DNA of 64,000 nt. It comes from Nilaparvata lugens. Lineage: Eukaryota > Arthropoda > Insecta > Hemiptera > Delphacidae. Made by a program: the position numbers and the translations under genes. Below, piece by piece: positions 56,859-64,000 of this stretch; positions within the stretch are counted from its first letter, which is position 1, and every line of letters begins with the position of its first letter. The notes under the pieces were generated by a model. That model saw only the letters and a list, made by a program, of their open reading frames with translations. It was not told where the DNA came from and did no database searches. The stretch is taken from positions 52,156,619 to 52,220,618 of the forward strand of contig NC_052510.1 of the NCBI RefSeq assembly GCF_014356525.2, in the 5' to 3' direction.

Positions 56859-59800
56859 GACCAATACCCAAAAACCACTTTTTTGGACTCAGGGGACCTT
56901 GAAACGTATAGAAATTTGGAAATTGGGGTACCTTAATTTTTTTCCTCACCTATAGTAATAGGGCAAGGAAAGTAAAAATTACGGTATGCAGGCTGGTTAA
57001 CTCAAATAGCTGGATACAACTCAGCTGGGTGATCGCATGTTATTGCTATGCATGGTAGCGTATTGATGCTGTGTAATCTGTCCAGGGATTAAGTTGTGGA
57101 TCCGGGTCTGTAGTCTGCATCCTGTCACCTTAGTTAGTCACTAAGGAGAAGAGAGGTCTCTCCTCCTCATAAGGAGTTCCACATGTTACTCTTCAAGTTT
57201 ACAACTAATCGTTTTCAAGTTTTTTGCGAAAGACTTTTCAAGTCGTCTATGCCTAGAAATGAGAAAAGTCATGAGCTATGAAGTTATTATGAATGATACT
57301 AAAATATTCCATCAATCCTGTCTTTATTCCAGCATTCTATGATTAGAGTGTAAATACAGGGTGATTACTGGGAAACGCATGTTTTTCAAATAACGAGAAC
57401 TGTTGCAAATCAGAGTGAAAATACAGTGTACAAAATATGAAATTTCAAAATAAAATTACTTATAATTTATTATTTGAAAATTACATCTCTAAGGTGGTGG
57501 CCTGCTGCTTGGATACATTGTTGAAGGCGTTCTTTAAAACTTGCTACGGATTTTGCTAACATGTCTCTAGGAATGCCGTTGATTTCCTGGCTAATAGCTT
57601 TTTTAAGTTCCTGTATTGTTCGTGGTTTGTTAATGTACACTCTAGCTTTCAAAAATCCCCACAGAAAGAAATCTGGAATTGTTAGATCCGGTGAGCGAGA
57701 AGGCCAAGTGACATCACCAAAACGCGAGATCACTCTTGTAGGGAATGTTCGCCCAAGGAATTCCATACTAATGCGAGCCGTATGTGCTGTTGCCCCGTCT
57801 TGTTGCAACCATACATTACGTATCTCCATATGTTGACGGCGCAGTTCTGGCAAGAAATATTCTTCCAACATATCCAGGTACCGTTGTGCATTCACTGTGA
57901 CTGTTCTGCCATCGTTGTCTTCAAAAAAATAAGGACCAATGACCCCCTTTTCACAAACTGCACACCACACAGTCACACCTAAGCTATGATGAGGTCTCTC
58001 TGCCAGTATTTGAGGATTGTCTGCACACCAAAATCATAAATTCTGTTTATTTACTGCTCCGTCCAAGTGGAAATGCGCTTCATCACTCATAAGGATAACT
58101 GCATTGTCATTTTCTTCCAAAATTTCACTCATTCTGTTACAAAATTGACACGCTGTCTCTTATCTGCTTGACTCAATTGATGACATACTGCCAGCTTGAA
58201 AGGATGGAATTTAAGATCTGTGACCCAAATCTTTCTCACTGTTGATGGGCGAAGTCCGAGTGCAGATGCCCGCTTCCGGATTGAGCGGCTAGGACTCTGA
58301 ACTGTTGCAAGGCGCACCCTTTCAACAGCCTTAGGGGTACTAACTGTCCTGGCAGGTCCAGGAGGTTTCCTCTTAAGCAAAGATCCAGTTGTGTTAACAT
58401 TATGTATCCAACGCAATATCGTGTTACGATCAGGGATAGCACCATGCCGTGCAACGTTAACATGTGCACAAAAGTCTCGCTGAGTCTGAGTAACTGAGTT
58501 CACCATTTGCGTAAAACCGTCGCATGACGAACGTACGATGCTCAAGGTTCCACATCTCGGCTACAACTGAAACTGCACGCTTCCCCCTCCACAGCACTAC
58601 AACTTCCCGCCGCCGCAAATCGACATTCCTTGTATACTACGCAAGTCAAAAACATGCGTTTCCCAGTAATCACCCTATACTAATGTAAATAATTTAATCT
58701 ATATTTCAATTGTAAATAATTTCATTATTAAATTATACACGTATACACAGAGTGATCCGTGGTCTAGTGCATAGAGATCTTGCATAGCAACCTAGAGATC
58801 CCGGTTCAAACCCGCTCACAGCCAACAGTTTTTGAACAGGTCACTCCAGTGTTATCGGATGGGCACGTTAAATTGTCGGTCCCGGCTAAAGTATGACAGT
58901 CGTAAGGCCCATTGACGGCTTTAATGATATATTGAGGCGAGGTAGAACTTCCGTCAGGGACTCTCCACCAATAAAAGCCATACGAATATTATTATTTTTT
59001 CAATATATATTTTAATTACAGAATGTTTGAGCTTTAAGACATTTCTCATCACAAACACTGACTGGGATGGGATGGGAAGGGATGAAATTAAAACAGTAAT
59101 TGTTCAGCAATAGTTTTTTTTAAGATGCGTATTCGAATTTATATTTTCAGGTTTGTTCGATACTGTGGTCCACGAACTACAAAGAGCTGGTTTCCAGTCA
59201 TGGCTTTGCAAAGAATCAGCTCATCATCTGGAAGTATCCATCCTTATCGAAGGTTAGTATCTTCTCAAATCACAGGCATTTCAAGCCCACTAAATCAAAA
59301 CTTTATAGAATTAATAGAAAATGTTGCAATTGTTGCTACGTGACTGACCCGTAGCACCAATACAGACCCATATTAAAGCAGTGACAGACCCATATTAAAG
59401 CACCAATTACTGTACTTTTAAAATCATGCAATATATATCTACATATCAGGTCAAGTAGGCTTTTATTGTGAAAGTGTTAATTGTAAGCTCAAAATTTGAG
59501 TAGTTTTACAATATTTTGTGTATTGTAATTTTTTGGGTACGGTATTCTATCAACCTATCCAAATTTTTAATTGATATCTTTGTTTCGATAAGCAATTATC
59601 AAGGAGAATGAATATAACTATAGATGATGTGAGTATGAATTTGGACTTTGTCCAAACATTTGGACAATTTATGAAACTAAATATACTAAATTTTAAATTG
59701 AATTTATTGAGTAAAAGACACACTTTACATTTTCAATGTACAATACAAGTAATATCAAACAAATATAATGAGCCCCGAGATGATCCGTGTGGGGTTCATC

Positions 59801-60475
59801 TATATAAAGAAATTAAATAATAATGATATTATAAAAAATCTGGTGCGCACTCACACAACTTTCCTTGCCGTTATGAAAATTGATCACCTGACACTAGTGT
59901 TCCCGCGCATCTCAAGTCTACTATCCAAAGATCTAAGCCAGCTGGTGACAGGACAATAACGCTGCAGACACACGAAGTCTACTATCTCTTCATAGTGAAT
60001 GATTTAATAGAATCAACAGTTGCCAACAGTTTGCAATTTAATAATCTTATTTTATCGAACTCTGAGCTTATTTTCAATTTAAGGTGAAAATGTCACTGAA
60101 CATTAATTGTAGAGATTTTTATGCTCAATCTTTTCCATTTGAAATTTTTTGTTTAAATTGTATCTGAAGCCTGATAATTGGGAATCTAAAATCAAACTTT
60201 GCATAGATGGGGTGGAGCTCTTGGAATTTTTACAGATATGGGACTTGCGGCAGTTGATAGAGGTTATCAATGACTTTTTTAGGTATAAATTTGATCAAAA
60301 TCGTTGGAGCCGTTTTCGAGAAAATCGCGAAAACCCCTGTTTTTGACAACATTTTCGCGATTTTAGCCGCCATCTTGAATCGCAATTGTTCGTGTTGGAT
60401 CCTTATACTGTAAGGACCTTAAGTTCCAAATTTCAATCATTCCGTTAATTGGGAGATGAGATATCGTGTACACAG

Positions 60476-60534
<59 letters not shown>

Positions 60535-62854
60535 ACACACACACACACACCACACACACACACACACACACATACATACATACAGACCAATACCCAAAAA
60601 CCACTTGGACTCAGGGGACCTTGAAACGTATAGAAATTTGGAAACTGTGGTACCTTAATTTTTTCGGAAAGCAATACTTTCCTTACCTATAGTAATAGGG
60701 CAAGGAAAGTAAAAAATTAATGATAAACATAGGTAGAAATAACAATAAAAAAACTTCACCAAGTATAAATAAATCATAATTGCTACAATATGAGAAAAAA
60801 TATTTCGTGCTGCAGCCGAGCAGTCTTCATTTCACTGCTATTCATTAATTTAGAAAATTTAGACCAAATTGAGAAACATAAGAGATGTTGGGTAATGCCT
60901 GTTTTTTCTAAATATCGTATTTGTTTGCTTTATTCAATAAACTATTTATAAACTGTATTGTTTGAAAGCCAGCGCCTTATAAATTCAAAATGGCCGCCGT
61001 GTATTGTTCTGAATAATGACCAGAGATGGGGTTGTATGTACTGTACTTGAAATTTGGTTTCCAGTTTTGTCACAATCATTTTGTTAAAAAAAAAAACAAT
61101 ATTGATAAAATTGCATTCTTGGTAGCGAATCTTCAATAACCAATGATTATATAGTGAGATTCATTTTAAGGCTGTGCAAAGGCTAAAAATAAACTTTCTA
61201 TTGGTTATATTTAACAAAGTTTTTTGATTTGTATATCAAGCTATCAAAATGAAAAAGTTTTCTCAGGAAAACATTTTTTCCCCATCATAACTTTTTGAGA
61301 TATGAGCGCCTAAAGTTTAAATTTTTGGGACAGAACATTTCAAGTTCGGTAAGAGATAAATCCATGAGATTTAGAGAATAGATTCTTCATGGTATTGTTG
61401 ATCTAGTAAAACAAAACTTCTCTGAAAATATCAATTTTTAAGAAAGTTATTCAATTTACTAAAAATAACTTTTTGTTGAGTTATTTTCGTTCATTTTTTG
61501 TAAATTGAATAACTTTCTCAAAACTTGATATTTTCAGAGAAGTTTTGTTTTACTAGATCAACAATACCATGGAGAATCTATTCTCTAAATCTCATGGATT
61601 TATTTCTTACCGAACTTGAAATGTTCTGTCCCAAAAATTTAAACTTTAGGCGCTCATATCTCAAAAAGTAATGATCTAAAAAAAATGTTTTCCTGAGAAA
61701 ACTTTTTCATTTTGATAGCTTGATAGTATACAAATCGAAAAACTTTGAAAAATATCACCAGTAGAAAGTTTATTTTTAGCCTTTGCACAGCGTTAAACAG
61801 TCATCATTGATTGAATGGGAGCATTGATGTTATCCATGGGGAATTTTGACAATTTTGCAGAAAATTTAAATAATTAGACAATTTGCAGAAAAGTACCACT
61901 GGCTCAAGCCCAAAACGGTTTCATTTCTTATGTATACAATAGTCCAAGTGTAGCTAGGTTATGTGTCACTGTCACATCATTGAATTGCACTACAAGAACA
62001 AAGATTTTCAAGTAAAACGAAAAAAAGGTTTTTATAGGTACTTCTAAAATAAATGAAATCTATATTATAGAATCTTAAAAAGTAGAAACTTATATGAAAT
62101 ATTGTAGAAATTGTAGATCAAGAAACCAAAAACACTATTTAGCACTTGTTTTTCATTCAGGTCTGTACAAATAATAAATCTGTTTGTTCATATATTTTTA
62201 TATTTAGACATTCAATTATTCAGAATTACACTATTTGTAGAAAAGTAACACAGGAACAAGGCCACAAATGTTCCAATTCTAATTTATACAACAATGCGAA
62301 TGTAGCTATGTAATTGTGCAAATAGTGTAGGCTACTAATAATTTTATTATTATTATTAGCGTATGACTTTCAATGGTGGGGAGACCCAAGGGTAGTTCCA
62401 CCTCGCCGTATATAGCCGCTACCTCTGTAAACAGTTTACGGAGGTAGTGATAGGCATAGCTCAAAGTTCCCTTAAGTTCCCTTATGGGAAACATTGGGAA
62501 ACCAGACACTAAGGTTATAGTGAGCATAATACTTTAAATTTACACTTCTAATAATTTTCACTTTTACTAATAATTGACTTTGAAAATAATGATGATGTGT
62601 GTTATTTTTTCTTATAATTTGTAAATATTGTGAATTGGATTGAATAAAATTTGAATTTGCAGGTGACAGAGCTGACAGGACACACTGCGCGAGTGCTACA
62701 CCTAGCCATGTCCCCTGACGGCAGCACGGTGATCTCGGCCGGCGCGGATGAGACACTCAGACTGTGGAAGTGCTTTGCGCCCGACCCCGCCAAGAAGAAG
62801 GAGGTCAAGGAAATGAAGAGTGTCACCAGCATCTTCAAGCAGGGAATTCGATAA
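38711..62854 (+). CDS. fzy: CDC20/fizzy, APC/C activator; WD-repeat segment not found in the window (exons 38711-38814, 42216-42397, 44973-45076, 47214-47354, 49804-50154, 53905-54183, 59151-59252, 62663-62854)
   Basis: CDC20 recruits substrates to the anaphase-promoting complex in mitosis and is the target of the spindle checkpoint. Eight exons join in phase into 484 codons. Visible parts are the N-terminus [17 protein letters not shown], a basic [10 protein letters not shown] linker, the C-box as D-R-F-I-P (113-117; usually DRYIP), a MAD2-binding-like [15 protein letters not shown]...MKVVYSQ (163-188), the propeller entry [23 protein letters not shown] strands, and the C-terminal Ile-Arg tail. 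After GPVQ (residue 294) the next exon starts at [17 protein letters not shown]. About 60 residues (LWD... through the third WD repeat) known in all CDC20 proteins are missing. Both neighbouring splice sites are phase 0, so the frame survives. Introns are large and TE-rich. Confidence 0.93.
39140..39362 (+). repeat. tRNA-headed SINE-like repeat, second subfamily, copy 2
   Basis: GGTCGTGGTAGAGAGGATTGAA resembles an A box and CCCCAGGTTATATCC a degraded B box; the body shares GGACACGTTAATTCGT and TTCATGTCAGATGCC with 29983-30215. Confidence 0.55.
39880..40530. repeat. Minisatellite of about 30-bp GGAACACTCCTGGCA units, interrupted by a MULE-like element
   Basis: Units GACAGGAACACTCCTGGCATTG occur about five times at 39885-39985 and resume at 40490 after the insertion at 39985-40489. 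Confidence 0.75.
39985..40489. mobile_element. MULE-like non-autonomous transposon with 9-bp target duplication
   Basis: Long inverted ends starting GGTGAGCACTTTTTCATATC bound 505 bp with no coding content. ATTGGAGAC is present on both sides (39976-39984, 40490-40498); a 9-bp duplication is typical of Mutator-like elements. Because the host is a minisatellite, the duplication could in part reflect neighbouring units. Confidence 0.6.
40773..41030. repeat. MITE with CACTACCTCCATAAAC ends, copy 1
   Basis: Inverted ends CACTACCTCC...GGAGGTAGTG flanked by a perfect 12-bp repeat ACTGGCACCAAC (40761-40772, 41031-41042). Internal words CAGCACAGGTAGGGCT and TATATCAGCTAGT are shared with 50251-50400 and 55415-55596. 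Confidence 0.75.
41180..41290 (+). repeat. SINE-like fragment with B box
   Basis: GTGGGTTCGAATCCTACGG is a good B box; little else of a tRNA head remains. Confidence 0.4.
42216..42397 (+). CDS. fzy: CDC20 exon 2 (basic linker)
   Basis: The acceptor is a tandem NAGNAG (TTCAGCAG), so exon starts at 42216 or 42219 both keep frame. Encodes Ser/Asn-rich sequence and repeated [11 protein letters not shown]; donor GTCAGT. Confidence 0.85.
43403..43570. repeat. MITE with AGCTGACGCCAAAAAGTTAG ends
   Basis: Inverted ends AGCTGACGCC..AAAGTTAGGCGG and CCGCCTAACTTTCTGGCATCAGCT; flanking TA on both sides suggests a Tc1/mariner-type MITE. Confidence 0.6.
43600..44972. other. Distal part of CDC20 intron 2
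   Basis: Includes a GGAAAGAGTACCCTTTCCGG palindrome near 43765 and a probable retroelement tail at 44570-44715 (see 51570-51695). No gene. Confidence 0.35.
44973..45076 (+). CDS. fzy: CDC20 exon 3 (C-box)
   Basis: Acceptor GTTGCAG, donor GTGAGT. Encodes [28 protein letters not shown] is the C-box that binds the APC/C. Confidence 0.93.
45274..46332 (+). mobile_element. Non-autonomous Helitron in CDC20 intron 3
   Basis: Begins TCTATATTTATATAAAAGCG and ends ...CCTGTCGGCTAG, i.e. 5' TC and 3' CTAG, with host A before and host T after. A GC-rich GCGAGCGAAGCGAGCC stretch and a small AGCC/GGCT hairpin precede the end. No Rep/helicase is encoded. Internally it carries the five-unit tandem array described separately. 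Confidence 0.75.
45385..46200 (+). repeat. Tandem array of about 165-bp units inside the Helitron
   Basis: Five imperfect units, each with CAAAGATACGCCCAAAAT, GCGTTTTTCCAGCG, TTATCGAGAACAAATGAACAG and CTAGGGTGTAATAATG, start near 45400, 45580, 45715, 45857 and 46005; a degraded sixth runs to about 46200. Confidence 0.8.
47214..47354 (+). CDS. fzy: CDC20 exon 4
   Basis: Acceptor GGAACAG, donor GTAAGT. Ends with [14 protein letters not shown], corresponding to the MAD2/MCC-interacting stretch. Confidence 0.92.
47564..48187. repeat. Long foldback element, about 620 bp, copy 1
   Basis: TTAAGGCTGAGCAAAGG at the left is inverted as CCTTTGCTCAGCCTTAA at the right, and pairing continues almost to the centre (ATAGTTATTCAATTTACCAA arms near 47850 and 47890). 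No coding content. Copy 2 is at 61166-61796. Confidence 0.85.
48860..49727. repeat. Foldback element split by a retroelement insertion
   Basis: Arms TATACAAAGTGGATGAAAAG...GAAGGTG and complement; GTTGTCAATTGTCATTGGGGATCC is present in both. Without the insertion at about 49311-49556 it would be about 620 bp. A diverged relative lies at 52800-53415. Confidence 0.75.
49311..49556 (-). mobile_element. 5'-truncated jockey-like non-LTR retrotransposon fragment
   Basis: The minus strand encodes [19 protein letters not shown] then about 30 more residues and a stop. The C-x-C-G-x-x-x-Q-T-x-x-H-L-x-x-x-C-P pattern is the C-terminal cysteine motif of jockey-type reverse transcriptase proteins. Only this end is present. 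ATTTAAA-AGAAT-like direct repeats flank it, and the related foldback at 52800-53415 lacks the segment. Confidence 0.7.
49804..50154 (+). CDS. fzy: CDC20 exon 5 (propeller start, WD1)
   Basis: Acceptor TTGTAG, donor GTACGC, 117 codons. Encodes [34 protein letters not shown] and [24 protein letters not shown]-rich against the AT-rich introns. Confidence 0.96.
50251..50400. repeat. MITE with CACTACCTCC end, truncated copy
   Basis: Left end and centre match 55415-55596, but the right end stops abruptly after CCCTACCTGTGCA, about 45 bp short of where the right inverted repeat should finish. Confidence 0.7.
51385..51485 (-). repeat. SINE-like tRNA-derived fragment
   Basis: On the minus strand GCCGGTGTGGTAGAGTGGTA resembles an A box, followed by GAATTCGAGTCCCGCC as B box. 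Confidence 0.5.
51570..51695 (+). repeat. Dispersed retroelement-like 3' tail
   Basis: The order AAATTAGGAAATTGAAGAAGTTTT, AATAGCCTGTTTT, AATAAATTAATAAATAAA recurs at 44605-44710 and, diverged, at 60850-60950. It ends in AATAAA words. Class unresolved. Confidence 0.5.
52545..52668. repeat. MITE with ATAGAGAAACAATAG ends, half copy
   Basis: Only the right half (GCGTCTCACAGCTTCACGGG to TTGTTTCTCTAT) is present; the left inverted repeat is absent. Confidence 0.7.
53582..53830. repeat. Foldback repeat with AAATTGTCAAAAACCACAGA arms
   Basis: Inverted arms include AGTTAGAAAGACCGGTTTCGG and CAATCTCTGATAATC. Outer parts match 10625-10860. Ends about 75 bp before CDC20 exon 6. Confidence 0.75.
53905..54183 (+). 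CDS. fzy: CDC20 exon 6 (WD4-WD5)
   Basis: Acceptor TTTGCAG, donor GTCCGT, 93 codons. Encodes [20 protein letters not shown] and [25 protein letters not shown]. Confidence 0.96.
54263..55299. repeat. TATAGTGAGGTCCACG element, copy 3, with a nested Harbinger-type MITE
   Basis: The ends match those at 18211-18434, but the interior is about 1 kb because other DNA lies inside, including the TIR element at 54743-55038. Confidence 0.65.
54743..55038. repeat. Harbinger-type MITE with AGCCGTGTCCACACTG ends
   Basis: Inverted ends AGCCGTGTCCACACTGAACA and complement enclose 296 bp. Perfect TAA duplications at 54740-54742 and 55039-55041 and the AGCCG start link it to the Harbinger at 24230-25529. Confidence 0.75.
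55415..55596. repeat. MITE with CACTACCTC ends, copy 3
   Basis: Complete foldback of 182 bp, flanked by the 7-bp repeat GTTTATC (55408-55414, 55597-55603). Confidence 0.8.
55998..56973 (+). repeat. Terminal-hairpin repeat, copy 4, with expanded (CA)n and a foreign 170-bp insert
   Basis: Same block order as 59838-60712, but with 170 extra bases at 56541-56710 and a (CA)n run of about 85 bases at 56769-56854. Confidence 0.75.
57357..58677 (-). mobile_element. Degenerate mariner-superfamily transposon (DD41D spacing) in CDC20 intron 6
   Basis: Inverted ends AGGGTGATTACTGGGAAACG and complement, with TA at 57355-57356 and 58678-58679, bound 1321 bp. The minus strand carries one transposase broken by a frameshift and an internal stop. 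Confidence 0.9.
57470..58545 (-). pseudogene. IS630/Tc1/mariner-type transposase, broken
   Basis: The N-terminal frame (58545-58129) carries the helix-turn-helix region with [10 protein letters not shown] and [17 protein letters not shown]. It ends early because of a one-base shift near 58135; the next frame reads MSDEAHFH (first catalytic Asp), then a TGA shortly before FWCADNP. The C-terminal frame (57976-57470) holds [27 protein letters not shown] (second Asp) and [17 protein letters not shown] (third Asp). Counting gives 41 residues between the second and third Asp. All catalytic residues are still encoded, but one frameshift and one stop make it non-functional as it stands. Confidence 0.9.
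58750..58995 (+). repeat. tRNA-headed SINE-like repeat, copy 2
   Basis: GATCCGTGGTCTAGTGCATA resembles an A box and CCGGTTCAAACCCGC a good B box. The tail includes GGGCACGTTAAATTGTCGG and GACTCTCCACCA, matching 2925-3180 inverted. Confidence 0.65.
59151..59252 (+). CDS. fzy: CDC20 exon 7
   Basis: Acceptor ATTTTCAG, donor GTTAGT, 34 codons. Encodes [20 protein letters not shown] and [13 protein letters not shown]. Confidence 0.95.
59838..60712 (+). repeat. Terminal-hairpin repeat, copy 5, with (CA)n
   Basis: Near full-length copy from GGTGCGCACTCACACAAC to the hairpin ATAGGGCAAGGAAAGT. It has a (CA)n run at 60478-60571 just before CAGACCAATACCCAAAAACC. Confidence 0.8.
61166..61796. repeat. 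Long foldback element, about 630 bp, copy 2
   Basis: Matches 47564-48187 over its length, with inverted ends TTAAGGCTGTGCAAAGG and CCTTTGCACAGCGTTAA. In CDC20 intron 7. Confidence 0.85.
62663..62854 (+). CDS. fzy: CDC20 exon 8 (last WD repeat and IR tail)
   Basis: Acceptor TTTGCAG. Encodes [31 protein letters not shown] and the tail FKQGIR then TAA. The final Ile-Arg docks on APC3. Confidence 0.96.
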   Translation: MTELTGHTARVLHLAMSPDGSTVISAGADETLRLWKCFAPDPAKKKEVKEMKSVTSIFKQGIR

Positions 62855-64000
62855 TCTCCACCCAACAACGACAAACCAAATTAACTTATCATCATAAGAC
62901 TAAACTAATCAACAACCAAAAATAGTGTCACTGCATTTTAAGACTACTCCTGCTTTGCGCCATAGCTAGTAATAACGGCAAAATTTGCTTGCTGAATGAA
63001 CTTTTCTTCGTGATGGAGTGAGGGAGACAGGATCGTTTTGATGAGGGGGGGGGGGTTTATCGTAACAAGAAAATTCACAAATTTTCAAAACTTTGACTGA
63101 ATTATATTAATTTGTGACTAAGGCCTGGTTAAAACCACTCAGTTATTGAATCTAATGAACCATTAAATTTATAGGTTTGATGGTTCATTAGATTTAATAA
63201 GTGTTCATTAAAATACTCCTGCTTTGCGCACCATTGCTATTGATAACAGCGAAATTTGCTAGCTGAATGAACTTAGCTTTGTGTGGATGGGAGGAGGGGG
63301 GAAGTTTTATCGTTTTTCAACAAGAAAATTTACAAATTTTCAAAACTGACTGAATCATTATAATTTGTGACCAAGGCCTGGTTAACATGACACTTATTAA
63401 ATCCAATTGGATCTTTATTAAATTCATAGGTTGAGTGGTTCATTAGATTTAATAAAGTGTTCATTGAAACTATATTAAGCCTCGATTTCTAGGACTCTTG
63501 TTTAATCTAATGGACCATTAAAACTTCCGATTCTATGTAGATCTAATTTTCTATTAGATTTAATAAGTATCTTAGAAACTGGGACAAGACGTGACCTTTT
63601 TAAAATAAGCGGAGTAAAATTGTTGAGTTGCAAAATATTGACAAATTAAGAATTGTGACCACGAACTTGGAAGAAGCCGAGAAATAAGTCCTAACGTTCT
63701 CACGTATATCTATGTTGTGTAGTTTGTCATATTAATCAGGTGTTGAAATTTGTGACCTGTTTGTTTTCTTCGAGCTTTGAAGACGATCCTAGTTTTTAAG
63801 TTTATATGTGTGTAAAAGTCGTGTTCAGATTGTGCTAATATTGAGGGGAAATAATGTTGACATACTGTGTAATCTTGATCTATCAGAAAAAATATATTGA
63901 AAAAATGTCAAAATGGGTCAGAAGAGCAGTGATCACAAAAATTATATAAGATAAATATTATTATTGGGAACTTATACTACCTTTCAAATTTATTCTTATT
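62855..64000 (+). other. CDC20 3' UTR and downstream flank with a tandem duplication
   Basis: ACTCCTGCTTTGCGC, TGCTGAATGAAC and AAGGCCTGGTTAA blocks at 62946-63210 recur from 63215, a 269-bp period. GATTTAATAAGTGTTCATT-type words recur too. A candidate AATAAA is at 63451-63456. No other gene seen. Confidence 0.55.

Noticed and set aside
56567..56955. His/Thr and Cys/Val repeat frames around (CA)n
   Set aside because: Translations of a CA microsatellite inside a dispersed repeat; the same applies to 60363-60692.
58757..58840. True tRNA gene
   Set aside because: A and B box words are present but the arms do not fold into a full cloverleaf and the sequence continues as a dispersed repeat.

Overview
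The window is AT-rich nuclear DNA from an animal, most likely an insect. All but one gene is split into small exons bounded by GT-AG introns, introns run to several kb, and the non-coding DNA is packed with diverse transposon remnants. A cuticle protein with a single peritrophin-type chitin-binding domain points to an arthropod. The TE mix (mariner, Harbinger, Helitron, jockey-like, tRNA-headed SINE-like repeats, many foldback MITEs) suits a hemipteran such as a planthopper or leafhopper, but the species cannot be fixed from the sequence alone. No prokaryotic-type operons, CRISPR arrays or viral genes were seen.

Layout, left to right. (1) 788-3701, + strand: the last three coding exons of an SLC22-type organic cation transporter; its 5' part lies outside the window. 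(2) 5141-13306, - strand: a complete four-exon gene for an 822-residue secreted CPAP1-type cuticle protein with one C-terminal CBM14 domain; its tail faces the tail of gene 1. (3) 13307-22297: gene-poor DNA with a 1.3-kb polypurine tract, (GAA)n tracts and several MITEs. (4) 22298-22819, - strand: an intronless thioredoxin-like gene with a CPPC active site and a Gly/Asn/Tyr-rich N-terminal extension. (5) 23816-35310, + strand: COQ3, six coding exons giving 316 residues, with two TATCGATA boxes just upstream. (6) 38711-62854, + strand: CDC20/fizzy, eight coding exons. The roughly 60-codon segment that should lie between the exon ending at 50154 and the exon starting at 53905 (end of WD repeat 1 through WD repeat 3) was not found. 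(7) 62855-64000: CDC20 3' UTR and flank with a 269-bp-period tandem duplication.

The genes are independent: a membrane transporter, a chitin-associated extracellular protein, a redox protein, mitochondrial ubiquinone synthesis, and anaphase-promoting-complex activation. Much of the remaining information is in mobile elements, several with readable ends and target-site duplications: a dead DD41D-type mariner (57357-58677), an internally deleted Harbinger (24230-25529), a Helitron with TC/CTAG ends (45274-46332), an unclassified 1.2-kb element with a perfect 8-bp duplication and arrays of short inverted modules (31252-32484), a MULE-like element with a 9-bp duplication (39985-40489), and a 5'-truncated jockey-like fragment nested in a foldback element (about 49311-49556).
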